A stretch of 64,000 nt of DNA from Leishmania infantum JPCM5 (taxonomy: Eukaryota > Euglenozoa > Kinetoplastea > Trypanosomatida > Trypanosomatidae): assembly GCF_000002875.2 (NCBI RefSeq), contig NC_009409.2, positions 822,913 through 886,912 on the forward strand, read 5' to 3'. This document shows positions 31,921 to 41,568 of this stretch, one piece after another. Position 1 is the first letter of the stretch; each line of letters starts with the position of its first letter. The position numbers and the translations under genes were made by a program. Below the pieces are notes generated by a model. It was not told the DNA's origin, did not search any database, and saw only the letters and a program-made list of their open reading frames with translations.

Positions 31921-32625
31921 ATGCCGAGCAAGTTCCTGCGGCTGTTGTTCGTAGGTGCGCCGGGTGTGGGGAAGGGGACTTATTCCGGTCGCGCGGCCGT
32001 GTCGCTGGGCTGCCACGCCGTCTCCAGCGGAGACCTTCTGCGGAAGGAGGTTGCTGAGGGCACGGCGATCGGCAAGCAGGTGAAGGAGCTGATTGAGAAG
32101 GGCGTCTTTGTTCCCGATGAGATCATCACAAAGATGGTGGCGCAGCACATAGCGTCGCTGTCGGCGGACAAGGAGCGACCAAACGGGTACATTTTGGACG
32201 GGTACCCGCGCAACATCTCGCAGGCAACAGCACTGTGGTCGTCAGGGGAGATCAAGATCGACCACGTCATCAACCTCACTCAACCGCGTAACGTGATCAT
32301 CAAGAAGCTCTCGTCGCGCCGATCTTGCCCGGACTGCGGGTTTGTGTACAACCTGGCCTCTATCGACGAGGGAGGGATCAAGATGGACCCCCTCAAGCCC
32401 AAGCTGGATGGCGTGTGCGACAAGTGCGGCTGCACAAAACCTCTCATCACCCGAAAGGACGATGACATCGATGTCGTGACAACGCGCCAGGATGCGTACA
32501 GCGCCGTCGCAACGCCACTCCTGCGCTTTTACAAGGAGAAGGGTATCCTGCACGAGTTTCCGGTACTAGGCGGCACAAAACTATACTTGCCGAAGCTGCT
32601 CGAACTGATCTCGACGTTGGATTAG
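31921..32625 (+). CDS. Adenylate kinase with zinc-type LID
   Basis: 234 residues from ATG 31,921 (YMPSKFLRLLFVGAPG; the open frame upstream lacks another ATG). It interconverts ATP + AMP and 2 ADP. The P-loop GAPGVGKGT is at 12-20; the AMP-binding SSGDLLR is at 35-41 and LDGYPRN at 92-98. The LID is the long form with four cysteines placed for zinc (C136-x2-C139 and C166-x2-C169). R189/D191 of TTRQDAY match the conserved arginine region. The short N-terminus before the P-loop has no clear transit or glycosomal signal (C-terminus STLD is not a PTS1), so a cytosolic form is likely. Kinetoplastids have several isoforms. Confidence 0.92.
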   Translation: MPSKFLRLLFVGAPGVGKGTYSGRAAVSLGCHAVSSGDLLRKEVAEGTAIGKQVKELIEKGVFVPDEIITKMVAQHIASLSADKERPNGYILDGYPRNISQATALWSSGEIKIDHVINLTQPRNVIIKKLSSRRSCPDCGFVYNLASIDEGGIKMDPLKPKLDGVCDKCGCTKPLITRKDDDIDVVTTRQDAYSAVATPLLRFYKEKGILHEFPVLGGTKLYLPKLLELISTLD

Positions 32626-33492
32626 TGTGCTTGTCGCGATTCTCTCTTTCATCGCACGAGGTCTTCTCTCTCTCTCTCTCCGTCGTGTGTGCGTGTGTGT
32701 GCGGTTTCGTGCAGGCGCTTCGTTTCAAAATGCGAGCGCCGCTTCCGTTGTTCTTGGAATCTGCTCGTCTCTCCTCTCCGTCCTCATCGGCCTCTCTCCG
32801 GTGTTCTCTCCCTCCCTCCTCTACCCTGTTTCGACTCGAAGCTGGTGTTCGCCCTCATCTCAAGGACATCGCCACCCAGATGCGCAGATGAAAACAAACG
32901 TATCCATCAGGCACAGCCGCAAGTAGACGGCCATGGAGATCGCAACTCTCCGAGCACTTTTTCAACCGCAGAAAGGAGCATCAAGGACCCGCGCGCCTCT
33001 CGTGCCTGCACCCCGCTTCGCGTCGTGTTCTCCCCTCGTGTGCGTGGGGCGCTCTTCTCTCGCTCTCTTGAGTGCTGCACCAGTACACAACACAGGCTTG
33101 ACACAGTGCCTTCGCCAGAAGGCAGCAGTTACGAGGATGGAGGTGAAGTGTGAAGAGCTACCTCGAGCTCCGTTCTCCGCCCACACCGCGCAGGTTTCTA
33201 CCGTTGTGCAGCTGGAGTGACTCGGGGACAGTCTCTCATACTCCTCTTCCTCCGTCCCTGTCGTGTTTTTTTTTACGTTCCACTTCCTTTGCCTCATCTC
33301 TCTCTCTGCCTCTTTGTGTCTCTCTCTGTGGCTGCTGGAATGTCTTTGTTTACCCCCTCCGGCGCTTCGTTGTTTGAACCCACACACACACTCGTTGTCA
33401 GCAGCAGTCGCGCGTGATCTCTCTCTCAATTTCCCGCCCACTTGAATCAGTGCTCCTCTTTCTCTCTTCGTCCTCTCTGCGCCGTTTCTGCC
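32626..33492. other. Intergenic spacer
   Basis: CT-rich at 33,241-33,330 and 33,416-33,490. No gene or repeat recognised. Confidence 0.6.
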
Positions 33493-33882
33493 ATGCCGCC
33501 GCGCCGAAAAAATGCCTCTCGCTCCAAGTCGCGGTCTGCTTCGCAGTCCTCAGGGAAGTCGTCTCCGCGTCCGTCTGGTCGTGCACCAGCCAAGAGCCCG
33601 TCGCTGCCACCGCCGGATCCGGTGGCTGTGCAGCGGCTGATCGACGAGGCCATTGCGCGCGCTCGGGAAAGGCGCGCATCCAATGATGCTGCGGCTCCGC
33701 CAACGAGTGTCAGCGCCTCCTCGCATCAACCTGTCTCGGCATGCTTTTCCAAGCGCCTCTTTTCTGCTAGCGCGTCGGAGAAGATGACGGACATGATCGG
33801 GGCTTTTCTAGTCACCTGCATCACGGTGTACTTCACATGGGCCGGCTATGCCTTCTACCGTGAAATGACCATTAACCAGTAA
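33493..33882 (+). CDS. Small Ser/Arg-rich single-TM protein (129 aa), paralogue of the 35,264 gene
   Basis: ATG 33,493 (GCCATGCCGCCG). The N-terminal half is low-complexity and basic (Ser/Arg/Pro-rich: RRKNASRSKSRSASQSS). The C-terminal 45 residues hold one membrane segment (FLVTCITVYFTWAGYAFY) and a short REMTINQ tail, so it would be tail-anchored. The segment from the Ser-Lys motif to the end matches the 68-residue protein encoded at 35,264 (shared YFT-x-x-GY-x-FYRE pattern). I do not recognise the family. Kinetoplastid mitochondrial or ER complexes have many such small subunits. Confidence 0.75.
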   Translation: MPPRRKNASRSKSRSASQSSGKSSPRPSGRAPAKSPSLPPPDPVAVQRLIDEAIARARERRASNDAAAPPTSVSASSHQPVSACFSKRLFSASASEKMTDMIGAFLVTCITVYFTWAGYAFYREMTINQ

Positions 33883-35263
33883 TAGAGCTGATGGTCACCG
33901 TGTGTGTGGGGGGTGGGGATGTGGAGACAGGCACCGCTGCTTGGCCATCTGGCTAGAGGACGTCACGTGCCGTTGACGGAGGCGAGCGGGTAAGCCTCAG
34001 GCGAAGCAAAGGCAGGCGGACCTTCACCCCGCCAAAGTGAGGTCCCTCCGCCCTCTTTTCACCGCTTCTCTCTTCTCTTAGAGCACACCGCCTTCTTGTT
34101 TGGCCACTTTCCGCCGCGCCGCTTCCTTTCGTGGAGCCACGCACTGACACACACACAGTCCCGCAGGTACACAATAGATGCACCACCACTTTCTACCCGC
34201 CGATTTCTTTCGAGCTGTGCGGCTGCCCTTCCCCTCCCCGAGCACCTCATTCAGAAATGCGCGTTATAGACGAGTGTAAGAGTCGGCGTTGTTCTCTTTG
34301 GCGTGAGCTTGTCTGTATGCGCGCATCGGTATGAGGGTGCCTGAATTGAGCGCGTCCCACGAACACAAAGTCCAATGCGCGAGCAAACGCGCACACACAC
34401 ACAGGAGATGCGGAGAGCGGAAAATGCAAGGAAAGGAGCTGAAGCATGAGCACACCACGTTTTTCTCTCTCCTCCACGCACGTTGCCCTGCCCATGGTTT
34501 GTGCCGCTGTGCCGTGGCCAACCGTTACCTGCTTCTAGTGTTTCGGCTCCTTGACAGTGGTTGCTGCGTGTCCGCAGCTCTCGTCCTTGTCAAAGGTACG
34601 GCAGGCTCTCTCCGGACCGCGCCACGAACGAGCGAGGGTGACCAAGATGATGCCTCACATTGCTACTTGGCGCGCCTTGAAACCGTTTGCTGAGGCTGTG
34701 CACCATTCTCCGTTTCTATGCCACCCCTTCTGCACCCCCGCTTCTTCTCTCCTTTTCTTTGGATGTACGTTTCACCACCGTCTCCCTCCATGCGCCTCTT
34801 ACCCTCACACGACCCCCGACCCGCGCCCACTCGCACTCACACCCGTGTTCGGGTTCTCCCATTTACCGATACATTCGACCTTGTGCATTACACGCACCAA
34901 CACCTCCACGCAACAATGAGTGATTACGAAAAACTGTGGCTTCACAAGTATCTTTACCGTCGCTGCCTACCTTCCTCCTTTCCTCTCTACTCTCTGCAAT
35001 TGTTACAGTCATCTACTTCACCTTCGCCGGGCCGCGCCTTTACCCGCTGGATTTGGGTGTTTTGCTGTTCTTACTGAGCGCTCCCCATCCCACACTCGCC
35101 GCCGCCCTCTCTCTGCCTGCTTGGCGATTCGTCTGTCCACTGCATTAGACGGGAAAGAGAGAGGATAGTACCGCCCTTGCGCACACGCGCGCTTTCGCTC
35201 AAGAAGTCGGACCATTACCGCGGCACGCCATCTGTATCATAAGCCTCAAAGATAGCAGCAGCC
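33883..35263. other. Intergenic spacer with a possible decayed paralogue
   Basis: 1.4 kb between the two paralogous small TM genes. 34,695-34,918 has no AG at all and is pyrimidine-rich, a strong acceptor region whose first AG is at 34,919-34,920. The sequence just after it may be a relic gene (listed separately). Confidence 0.6.
34916..35080 (+). pseudogene. Possible decayed third copy of the small TM gene
   Basis: One frame has ATG at 34,916 but gives only 54 residues of odd composition. A second frame, without any ATG, reads a hydrophobic stretch containing VTVIYFTFAG. This resembles the CITVYFTWAG and CISVYFTVGG segments of the genes at 33,493 and 35,264, between which it lies. The first AG after the long pyrimidine tract falls inside the ATG (ATGAG), so that start would be removed from the mature mRNA. 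I therefore suspect a frameshifted relic now acting as 5'UTR of the gene at 35,264. Chance similarity of a short hydrophobic stretch is a real alternative. Confidence 0.3.
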
Positions 35264-35470
35264 ATGAAGGCGGCACAGGCCAAGGCAGTAGGCATGCCGA
35301 AAGACGGTTTCTGGATCGAGAAGTGCGTCGGGAATGCAGCTGTTATCTACTCCAAGGACACTACCGACCGCTTGACTGACCTTGCTGGCGCACTGCTGGT
35401 TATGTGCATCTCTGTGTACTTCACCGTTGGCGGATACCTGTTCTACCGTGAAATCGTTCTGAGCGAGTAG
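35264..35470 (+). CDS. Small single-TM protein (68 aa), paralogue of the 33,493 gene
   Basis: ATG 35,264 (GCAGCAGCCATGAAG) to TAG 35,468-35,470. A short amphipathic N-terminus (MKAAQAKAVGMPKDGFWIEK) is followed by one membrane helix at about residues 43-61 (ALLVMCISVYFTVGGYLFY) and the tail REIVLSE. It shares the helix and FYRE ending with the protein at 33,493 but lacks its basic Ser-rich extension. Acceptor AGs lie directly upstream (AAAGATAGCAGCAG). The paralogy makes chance coding unlikely. Function unknown. Confidence 0.75.
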   Translation: MKAAQAKAVGMPKDGFWIEKCVGNAAVIYSKDTTDRLTDLAGALLVMCISVYFTVGGYLFYREIVLSE

Positions 35471-37425
35471 CCGATAGAAGAGAGAGATTTTGTTTGAAAG
35501 GAATTGGACGAAGGCAGTGTGAGGGGGGGGGCGGGCGGGAGAAACACACCTGGAGGGCAATCACTAGCGGCGTATCGCACTCTGGTTGCTGCAGTCTTAC
35601 GACGGAGTTGCACTGCCTCTGCTTCCACACCCCTTTTCCCATCTCCCTCTTTCCACTGCCAAAAGCGAGTAACGTTTCCGCCACATCCATTCCGCCGCCT
35701 CCCCTCCCCTCCCCCTCGGCACACACACACTCGCAAAAAAGTCCAAAGATCAATATTTGTGCGCGCGCTGCTCCCTCCTCATTCTCTGTTCGGTTTCCTT
35801 GTCTCTCTTCTTCTTTCCCGCTGTCTAAGCTCATTCCGTTTCTGTCCCTCTAACATGTGCCCGTGTGCCTGGCGGAGAGAGGGGAGGGGGCATGGCGTGA
35901 CATGGCATGAGTTTTTCTTCTCATCTGCGCATAGCGATATGTTTCATGCCATGTCTTTCATCCCCCACTCGCTCCTGTCGACTGTTCCCTTCTTAACGTT
36001 TGCTGCGCACTGCCGCAGTCTAGGGATCCGCACCTCTGCCCTCTCTCTTCTCTGTCTCTTGAGCCATTGAGGTGATCCACTACCCCCTCACATCTTTGTG
36101 TTCGACTTTTTGCATCCAGAGGTCTTTGTCCTTCGCCCACGACGTCTTCTACCTGATTCATCTCTGGGAAGGTGGTTGGAATGTCTGTGTATGCATGCGC
36201 GTGTCCGTTGCTCTCCCTGTTTAAGTGCGTCCATGTCTTGGCCACTCTGGTGTTTCCTCGGCGATACAGACGCAGTGATGTTTGCCCACAGCTGCGCATT
36301 CGTACAACGCCTCGTCCCCACTCCGCGTTGGTGGCAGGGCCGGAAGCTCCTCTGAGGAGGAGCAGGGGAGAGGAAACGTGGCGGTGCATTGTTAATTGGC
36401 GATGATTGTTGCCGCAAACACACACACACACACAAAACCGCCAAGCGATGTGTAGAAGCTGGGGGATTCGCGACCCTACGAAGATGCGTGAGATAACGGT
36501 GGCTCTTCTGAGAGAGGTGCAAAAGCAACTGAACCCGCAAAAGACAGCCTTCATGCGCTACACATCAGCTGATGAGTCTGGTGACTTCTTCCGCGCCCGT
36601 TTGCTCTGCGGTTTCTTTTCCGCCGCACACCCCACACACCACGTGCATAGCCGCTGCAGCGTAAACGAAGCCCGCAGGAGGCAGTGCATTCTCTCGGATG
36701 GCTTCGATCACACACAACGCCGACGTGTGCGCGTGCATCGTAAAGCCCACGTGAGCTTGCGCAGATGCGCACCCTGAACGGCGGCGGACCCACGCATACA
36801 TGTGTATATATGCATATATCCTGCGGCACTATCACAGCCACACTTTACACCTCTCTCTCCTTCTCGCGGCTCCGCCTACTCTTTGCTCCCTTCAGAGACG
36901 GCAGCTGTGTTCCTGCTGCTGGCCATAGTTTTCGCTATCCCTCTCTCTGGCTTTCCCCATGCTGTGCACAGAAGCTCGGGGCGCACTCTGCTTGCGTTCG
37001 TCGCATTTTCTGTCGCGTTGTTTCTCGCTGCACACCCCACTTTCTCCACCGTGCCCTCCCACGAGGTGTGCTGGTGCGCCCTCGTTTTCATTCGTCTTCT
37101 CTTTCCTGTGATGTTTCCTTCGCTTGTACCGCGCGCTGACACACACGCCCACGCACACGCTCCTCACGCATGAATGGACGCACGCAGGCGTCACCGACGG
37201 TGTGCTACAGTGGTCTCTTTGTGAGCGCTGCTGCCTCATTTGGTCGCTCCCCGTCTTCTCGTCTGAATCGCCTGCCCTCTCAGCGGCACTACGAAAATTC
37301 TGCGCTTCTCAATTCGACCTGCGACCTCCCTCGGTGCCTCCACCAGCCCTGCTGCTTAAGAGTTCTTCTGCCGTAATGGCAACCTGCTCCACTCCGAGAT
37401 CCGCCGTCGGCTACGAAAAACGCTC
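35471..37425. other. Intergenic spacer (2.0 kb)
   Basis: No gene supported. A (CA) run lies near 36,418-36,433. A CT-rich tract at 37,240-37,277 ends in CTCAG (37,277-37,281), a likely acceptor for GspS. An out-of-frame ATG at 37,376 opens a 66-codon frame that overlaps the GspS start. Confidence 0.6.
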
Positions 37426-39585
37426 ATGCTGTCTCTGCCACGCGACCACCACTACCACACGCACCACCGCGGCACTGAGTTGGTGCCCTTTGACCAGGTT
37501 ATCGGCATCACCCCAGATGGCGTGCCCGTCATATCCAACGGGAACGAGTTCCATTTCACCAACCTCGAGTCCGTGACACCGTTCTATCAGGCGCTCTGCT
37601 CCTTCGACCGCAAGGCGCCGGTGACTGTGCCGTACAAGAAGCTTGGTGTCAAATGGCAGTGCGTTGAGTTTGCACGCCGCTACCTCGCGTCCCGCAAGGC
37701 TGTGTGGACGGCGTCCATGCCAATCGCCGCGGATATGTGGAGAGCGGAGACGCCGTTCGTGCGCGTGCAGGATGGCACACCGGTGGAGTTCACGCGGATC
37801 GCCAACAGATCACACGGCCCGGCGCCGGCGATGTCGGACATCATTGTGTGGGGTCAGAGCGAGGAGACGCCGTTTGGCCACGTCGCGGTTGTGACGGAGG
37901 TGCTGCCGGAGGCGGTGCGAGTGGCGGAGCAGAACCAGGGCTTTGAGCGGTGGCCGCAGGGCATGCTGTACAGCCGGGAGATTCCAGTGCAGCGCAGCAG
38001 CGCAGGCACAGTAGAGTTCGTAGACGAGGACCCGGTGCTGGGGTGGGTGACGCTGCACTGCCCCTACTACGACTTTCGCGATGGCGACCTGGCCGACAAG
38101 TTCCTCATTGTCACCGGACCGGGCTGCATCGTGCGCCAGCCCTTCCCCAAACACGTGGAGTTACCGTGGCTTCAACCAGAGGAGCGGTGCGACTTTTATC
38201 TGAAGCGTTCCCTTGCGATTGGCGGCAACGTCGGCGACGACGCGAGGGCGAAGGAGTGTGACGTGCCCAGCGCTTTTTACTTTCTCGACTACAACATCTG
38301 GTGCCGGCTCGGGCGAGCGGCTCACTCGCTGCACCGCATTGCCATGACTGCCACAGCCCAGGTCCTCGATGACGCAGACTCGGCGTATCTCTTGGAGCAC
38401 TACTTTGGGCTACCCCCAGAGATTCATCCGCTGCTGCGTCGCTCGTGGGAGATGATGCCGCCAATGAGTGGCCGCTTTGACTTCGGCTATGACGGCAACA
38501 AGGTGGCAATGCTGGAGTACAACTGCGACTCCTCTGGCGCGCTGCTAGAGTGCTGCAACACCCAAGAGAAGATGGCCAACTACTACGGCGTGTCGCAGGG
38601 GATGTCGACCGGCTCCTTCTTGGGGGCCAAGTGCGTGTCACACTTTGCGCGCTTGATGTCGAACGAGAAGGTGTGCCCCAAGCACAAGCTGATTCACTTC
38701 ATGATCGACGACGACGACGAGGAGCGCTACACCGCCATGTGCATGATGAACTTTGCAGAGAAAGCCGGCTTCCGCACGAAGCTTTGCGTGAAGCTGATCG
38801 ACTTCCGTTACCGCGACGGCGCTCCTGCCAACGCCGCTCCGCTCTCCGTGACATGCGACCACCCCATCATAGTTGACAGTGACGGCGACGAGGTTCTTCT
38901 GGTGTGGAAGACGTGGTCGTGGGACACGGTGTTGAGAGAATACCACCGCCAGTGCAGTGCAACAGACTCGGTCAGCAGTCCGACGCTCTCTGACATTCTC
39001 CTCAACAACAACATTTGCGTCATCGAGCCGCTCTGGAAAGCTGTAACGGGGAGCAAGGCGCTTCTTCCCTTTATGCACGCTCTGGCTCCTGACCACGAGC
39101 ACCTCCTCGCGGCGGACTTTGTACCCACAAAAGACATCATCTCCCACCACTACGTCTCCAAGCCCATCAACGGTCGAGCTGGGCAGAACATCATGATGTT
39201 TGACCCGGTGACTGACGCGGCGGAGCTGAACGCGGCTCCTCAAGAGATGCTCAGTGAGAGCTCGTCGCAGCTCTTCTCCATCAAGCCGCCTGCCGCCTCC
39301 TGCTCTGCGCTACAGAGCCAGTCGATAGACCGCACCAATGAGTGCTCGACTGGCACGTTTTTCGACTCCGCCGTCGTCTATCAGAAGCGTTTTTTCTTGA
39401 AGAAATTTGAAGGCAAGTACTTCCCCATTTTCTGTGGATGGATGATCGACGACGAATTTGGTGGTGTCGTAGTCCGCGAAGACACATCAAAGATCACGAA
39501 GCTGGATAGCATCGTCATCCCCGCGCGCGTTGTGCGCGAGAACGTCTCGCTCGGTGGGGCGTACACTGACGAGGGTGAGACGTAG
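37426..39585 (+). CDS. GSPS: Glutathionylspermidine synthetase/amidase
   Basis: 719 residues, full length for the family. It makes glutathionylspermidine from glutathione, spermidine and ATP, the first conjugation toward trypanothione; the N-terminal domain can hydrolyse the product. The N-terminal CHAP-type amidase has its catalytic Cys at C79 (KWQCVEFARR) and His at H152 (PFGHVAVVTE). The C-terminal ATP-grasp-like synthetase has MLEYNCDSSG (metal/ATP ligands E364 and N366) and K579-P580 with GRAG (583-586). No stop or frameshift is visible. ATG 37,426 is the first in-frame ATG; the frame is open back to 37,360 without another. It lies inside the SIDER-bounded unit, with SIDER copy 4 about 610 bp past the stop. 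Confidence 0.93.
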   Translation: MLSLPRDHHYHTHHRGTELVPFDQVIGITPDGVPVISNGNEFHFTNLESVTPFYQALCSFDRKAPVTVPYKKLGVKWQCVEFARRYLASRKAVWTASMPIAADMWRAETPFVRVQDGTPVEFTRIANRSHGPAPAMSDIIVWGQSEETPFGHVAVVTEVLPEAVRVAEQNQGFERWPQGMLYSREIPVQRSSAGTVEFVDEDPVLGWVTLHCPYYDFRDGDLADKFLIVTGPGCIVRQPFPKHVELPWLQPEERCDFYLKRSLAIGGNVGDDARAKECDVPSAFYFLDYNIWCRLGRAAHSLHRIAMTATAQVLDDADSAYLLEHYFGLPPEIHPLLRRSWEMMPPMSGRFDFGYDGNKVAMLEYNCDSSGALLECCNTQEKMANYYGVSQGMSTGSFLGAKCVSHFARLMSNEKVCPKHKLIHFMIDDDDEERYTAMCMMNFAEKAGFRTKLCVKLIDFRYRDGAPANAAPLSVTCDHPIIVDSDGDEVLLVWKTWSWDTVLREYHRQCSATDSVSSPTLSDILLNNNICVIEPLWKAVTGSKALLPFMHALAPDHEHLLAADFVPTKDIISHHYVSKPINGRAGQNIMMFDPVTDAAELNAAPQEMLSESSSQLFSIKPPAASCSALQSQSIDRTNECSTGTFFDSAVVYQKRFFLKKFEGKYFPIFCGWMIDDEFGGVVVREDTSKITKLDSIVIPARVVRENVSLGGAYTDEGET

Positions 39586-40194
39586 CTCTCACCCTCGCTG
39601 TGCCTTTGATCACCGCTGAACGGCTGAGCGCCGCGCCCACTGTGGCGCACCAACACACGCGCATACATGAGCGCGCATGTCTTTCGCCGTTCATCTCTTG
39701 TGGCTCTTCCTCATCAGCTGCAGCGGATGAAAAGAGACGAAGAGGTGGCTGACACACATACGCAAGCTGGTATGCTTTGAAAAATGCCTTTTATGTGACT
39801 ACCGTGCGCAGTCCGATCCGTTCCCCATCTCCTTTCCGGAGTTTGAACGCCGTGTTGTCACAGGGAGCATCCATCCTCACACCGACATGCGTGCACGCAA
39901 ATGTGCTGCACCGCACTCTTCCCGAAGCCTACACCTCGCGTCTGTACAATGGCAGGCGCAGCGGCAGTGGGATGACGCGCCGCATTTCTCTTCGATGGCG
40001 CACGTGTAGTTGAGGTGCTTGCGTTACCTTGTGTGCGCGTTTGTTTGTTCGGATGGAGTCAGGGCGTGAAGGGGGAGGGGCAGAGAGACTGCGAGGGCGA
40101 GCGAGTGACACGTCCGTACACAAGAGGGCAGCGAACGACGGACTGCTCTTGTGCGCACGCCTTTCAAGATCCCATTTGCCTTTTCTTTTTTTCC

Positions 40195-40819
40195 CTCCCC
40201 CCTTTCCCCCTCACTAACGGCGGAAGGGGGAGGGACCCACGCCTCCGTGCGCCATGCCGCAGGGCTCTGTGCACCCACTCCCTCTCCCCACTCGGTGCGT
40301 GGCGAAGCCGGGCAGCCCCTCCCCTCCCCTATTCCGGCCAATGCACAGCCCCTTCTCGTGGTGAGAGGGCCAAGCGCCTGCGACGTTGGGGAGTCGGAGA
40401 GACTCAGCGCCACTCACGTCGGCGGTCCGACGGTGGACGGCGTTGCACCGGAGCGACCTGCAGCACCGCACACGCGTGTGCCATCCATATGACGGGCAGA
40501 GTGTGCCGACGTGGCTGGGACGTATCCCACCCGGCCCTCGCTGCTTAGTGGTGCGGGGCGGCTCAGGCGCCCCACGAGGGATGTGCACCACGTGGCAACC
40601 AGCATGGCTGGGGCGGCTGCGAGGCGACCTGGGATGCGGGCGGGTGCGTTGCCTTTGAGGCGGGGGCCGTGCTGAGATGACCGGGCCGGCGCGTTGCTGT
40701 GGCGCGCGTGTCTACGGCTGCTCCGCACCGCGCGATGCGAGGGGGAGGGGCCCTGTGGCAGACCCGGGGGGTGCAGTGTTGACCTCGCGTTGCACAGCAG
40801 CGAAACGGACACGCTGGCG
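40195..40819 (+). mobile_element. SIDER2-like retroposon, copy 4 (junction copy)
   Basis: Core 40,260-40,819, same subgroup as copies 3 and 5. It is identical to copy 3 in all lines compared, including the 65 bp before the core. Its left flank is unique (GspS 3' region), whereas its right flank (40,820-41,004) is a copy of the PUF upstream sequence. It therefore looks like a hybrid formed by recombination between copies 3 and 5. Confidence 0.8.
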
Positions 40820-41004
40820 AATCTCCTTCTCCTTTTATACTTTCTCCCTTTTCCGTTCTCCGCGACATCGCCACCAGAGCGGCTATCGCCGGCACACGCG
40901 CACTTGCCACTGTGACTTACACTCAGCCACACTCACAGTCATCCGACTTCACACCTTCCTCTCGGTTGCAGCGGCTAGTCATTCTGAATCCTGTTTCTCT
41001 GCCC
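40820..41004 (+). repeat. Second copy of the PUF gene 5' flank, cut by the N gap
   Basis: 185 bp matching 28,680-28,864 at offset 12,140, including the CT tract and acceptor region. It stops at the N gap, 32 bp short of where a second PUF ATG would be expected. This sequence is not part of the SIDER core. Confidence 0.9.
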
Positions 41005-41105
41005 NNNNNNNNNNNNNNNNNNNNNNNNNNNNNNNNNNNNNNNNNNNNNNNNNNNNNNNNNNNNNNNNNNNNNNNNNNNNNNNNNNNNNNNNNNNNNNNN
41101 NNNNN
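41005..41105. other. Assembly gap (101 N)
   Basis: N run between the duplicated PUF flank and the interior of SIDER copy 5; probably of unknown real length and able to hide a collapsed repeat. Confidence 0.98.
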
Positions 41106-41568
41106 GAGAGGGCCAAGCGCCTGCGACGTTGGGGAGTCGGAGAGACTCAGCGCCACTCACGTCGGCGGTCCGACGGTGGACGGCGTTGCACCGGAGCGAC
41201 CTGCAGCACCGCACACGCGTGTGCCATCCATATGACGGGCAGAGTGTGCCGACGTGGCTGGGACGTATCCCACCCGGCCCTCGCTGCTTAGTGGTGCGGG
41301 GCGGCTCAGGCGCCCCACGAGGGATGTGCACCACGTGGCAACCAGCATGGCTGGGGCGGCTGCGAGGCGACCTGGGATGCGGGCGGGTGCGTTGCCTTTG
41401 AGGCGGGGGCCGTGCTGAGATGACCGGGCCGGCGCGTTGCTGTGGCGCGCGTGTCTACGGCTGCTCCGCACCGCGCGATGCGAGGGGGAGGGGCCCTGTG
41501 GCAGACCCGGGGGGTGCAGTGTTGACCTCGCGTTGCACAGCAGCGAAACGGACACGCTGGCGAATCTC
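41106..41568 (+). mobile_element. SIDER2-like retroposon, copy 5 (5' truncated by gap)
   Basis: Begins inside the element (GAGAGGGCCAAGC), is collinear with copy 4 at offset 743, and ends at the same CGCTGGCG-AATCTC. Its right flank (TCAGTCCCTGCG...) is unique. It shares the copy 3-5 subgroup substitutions. Confidence 0.8.
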
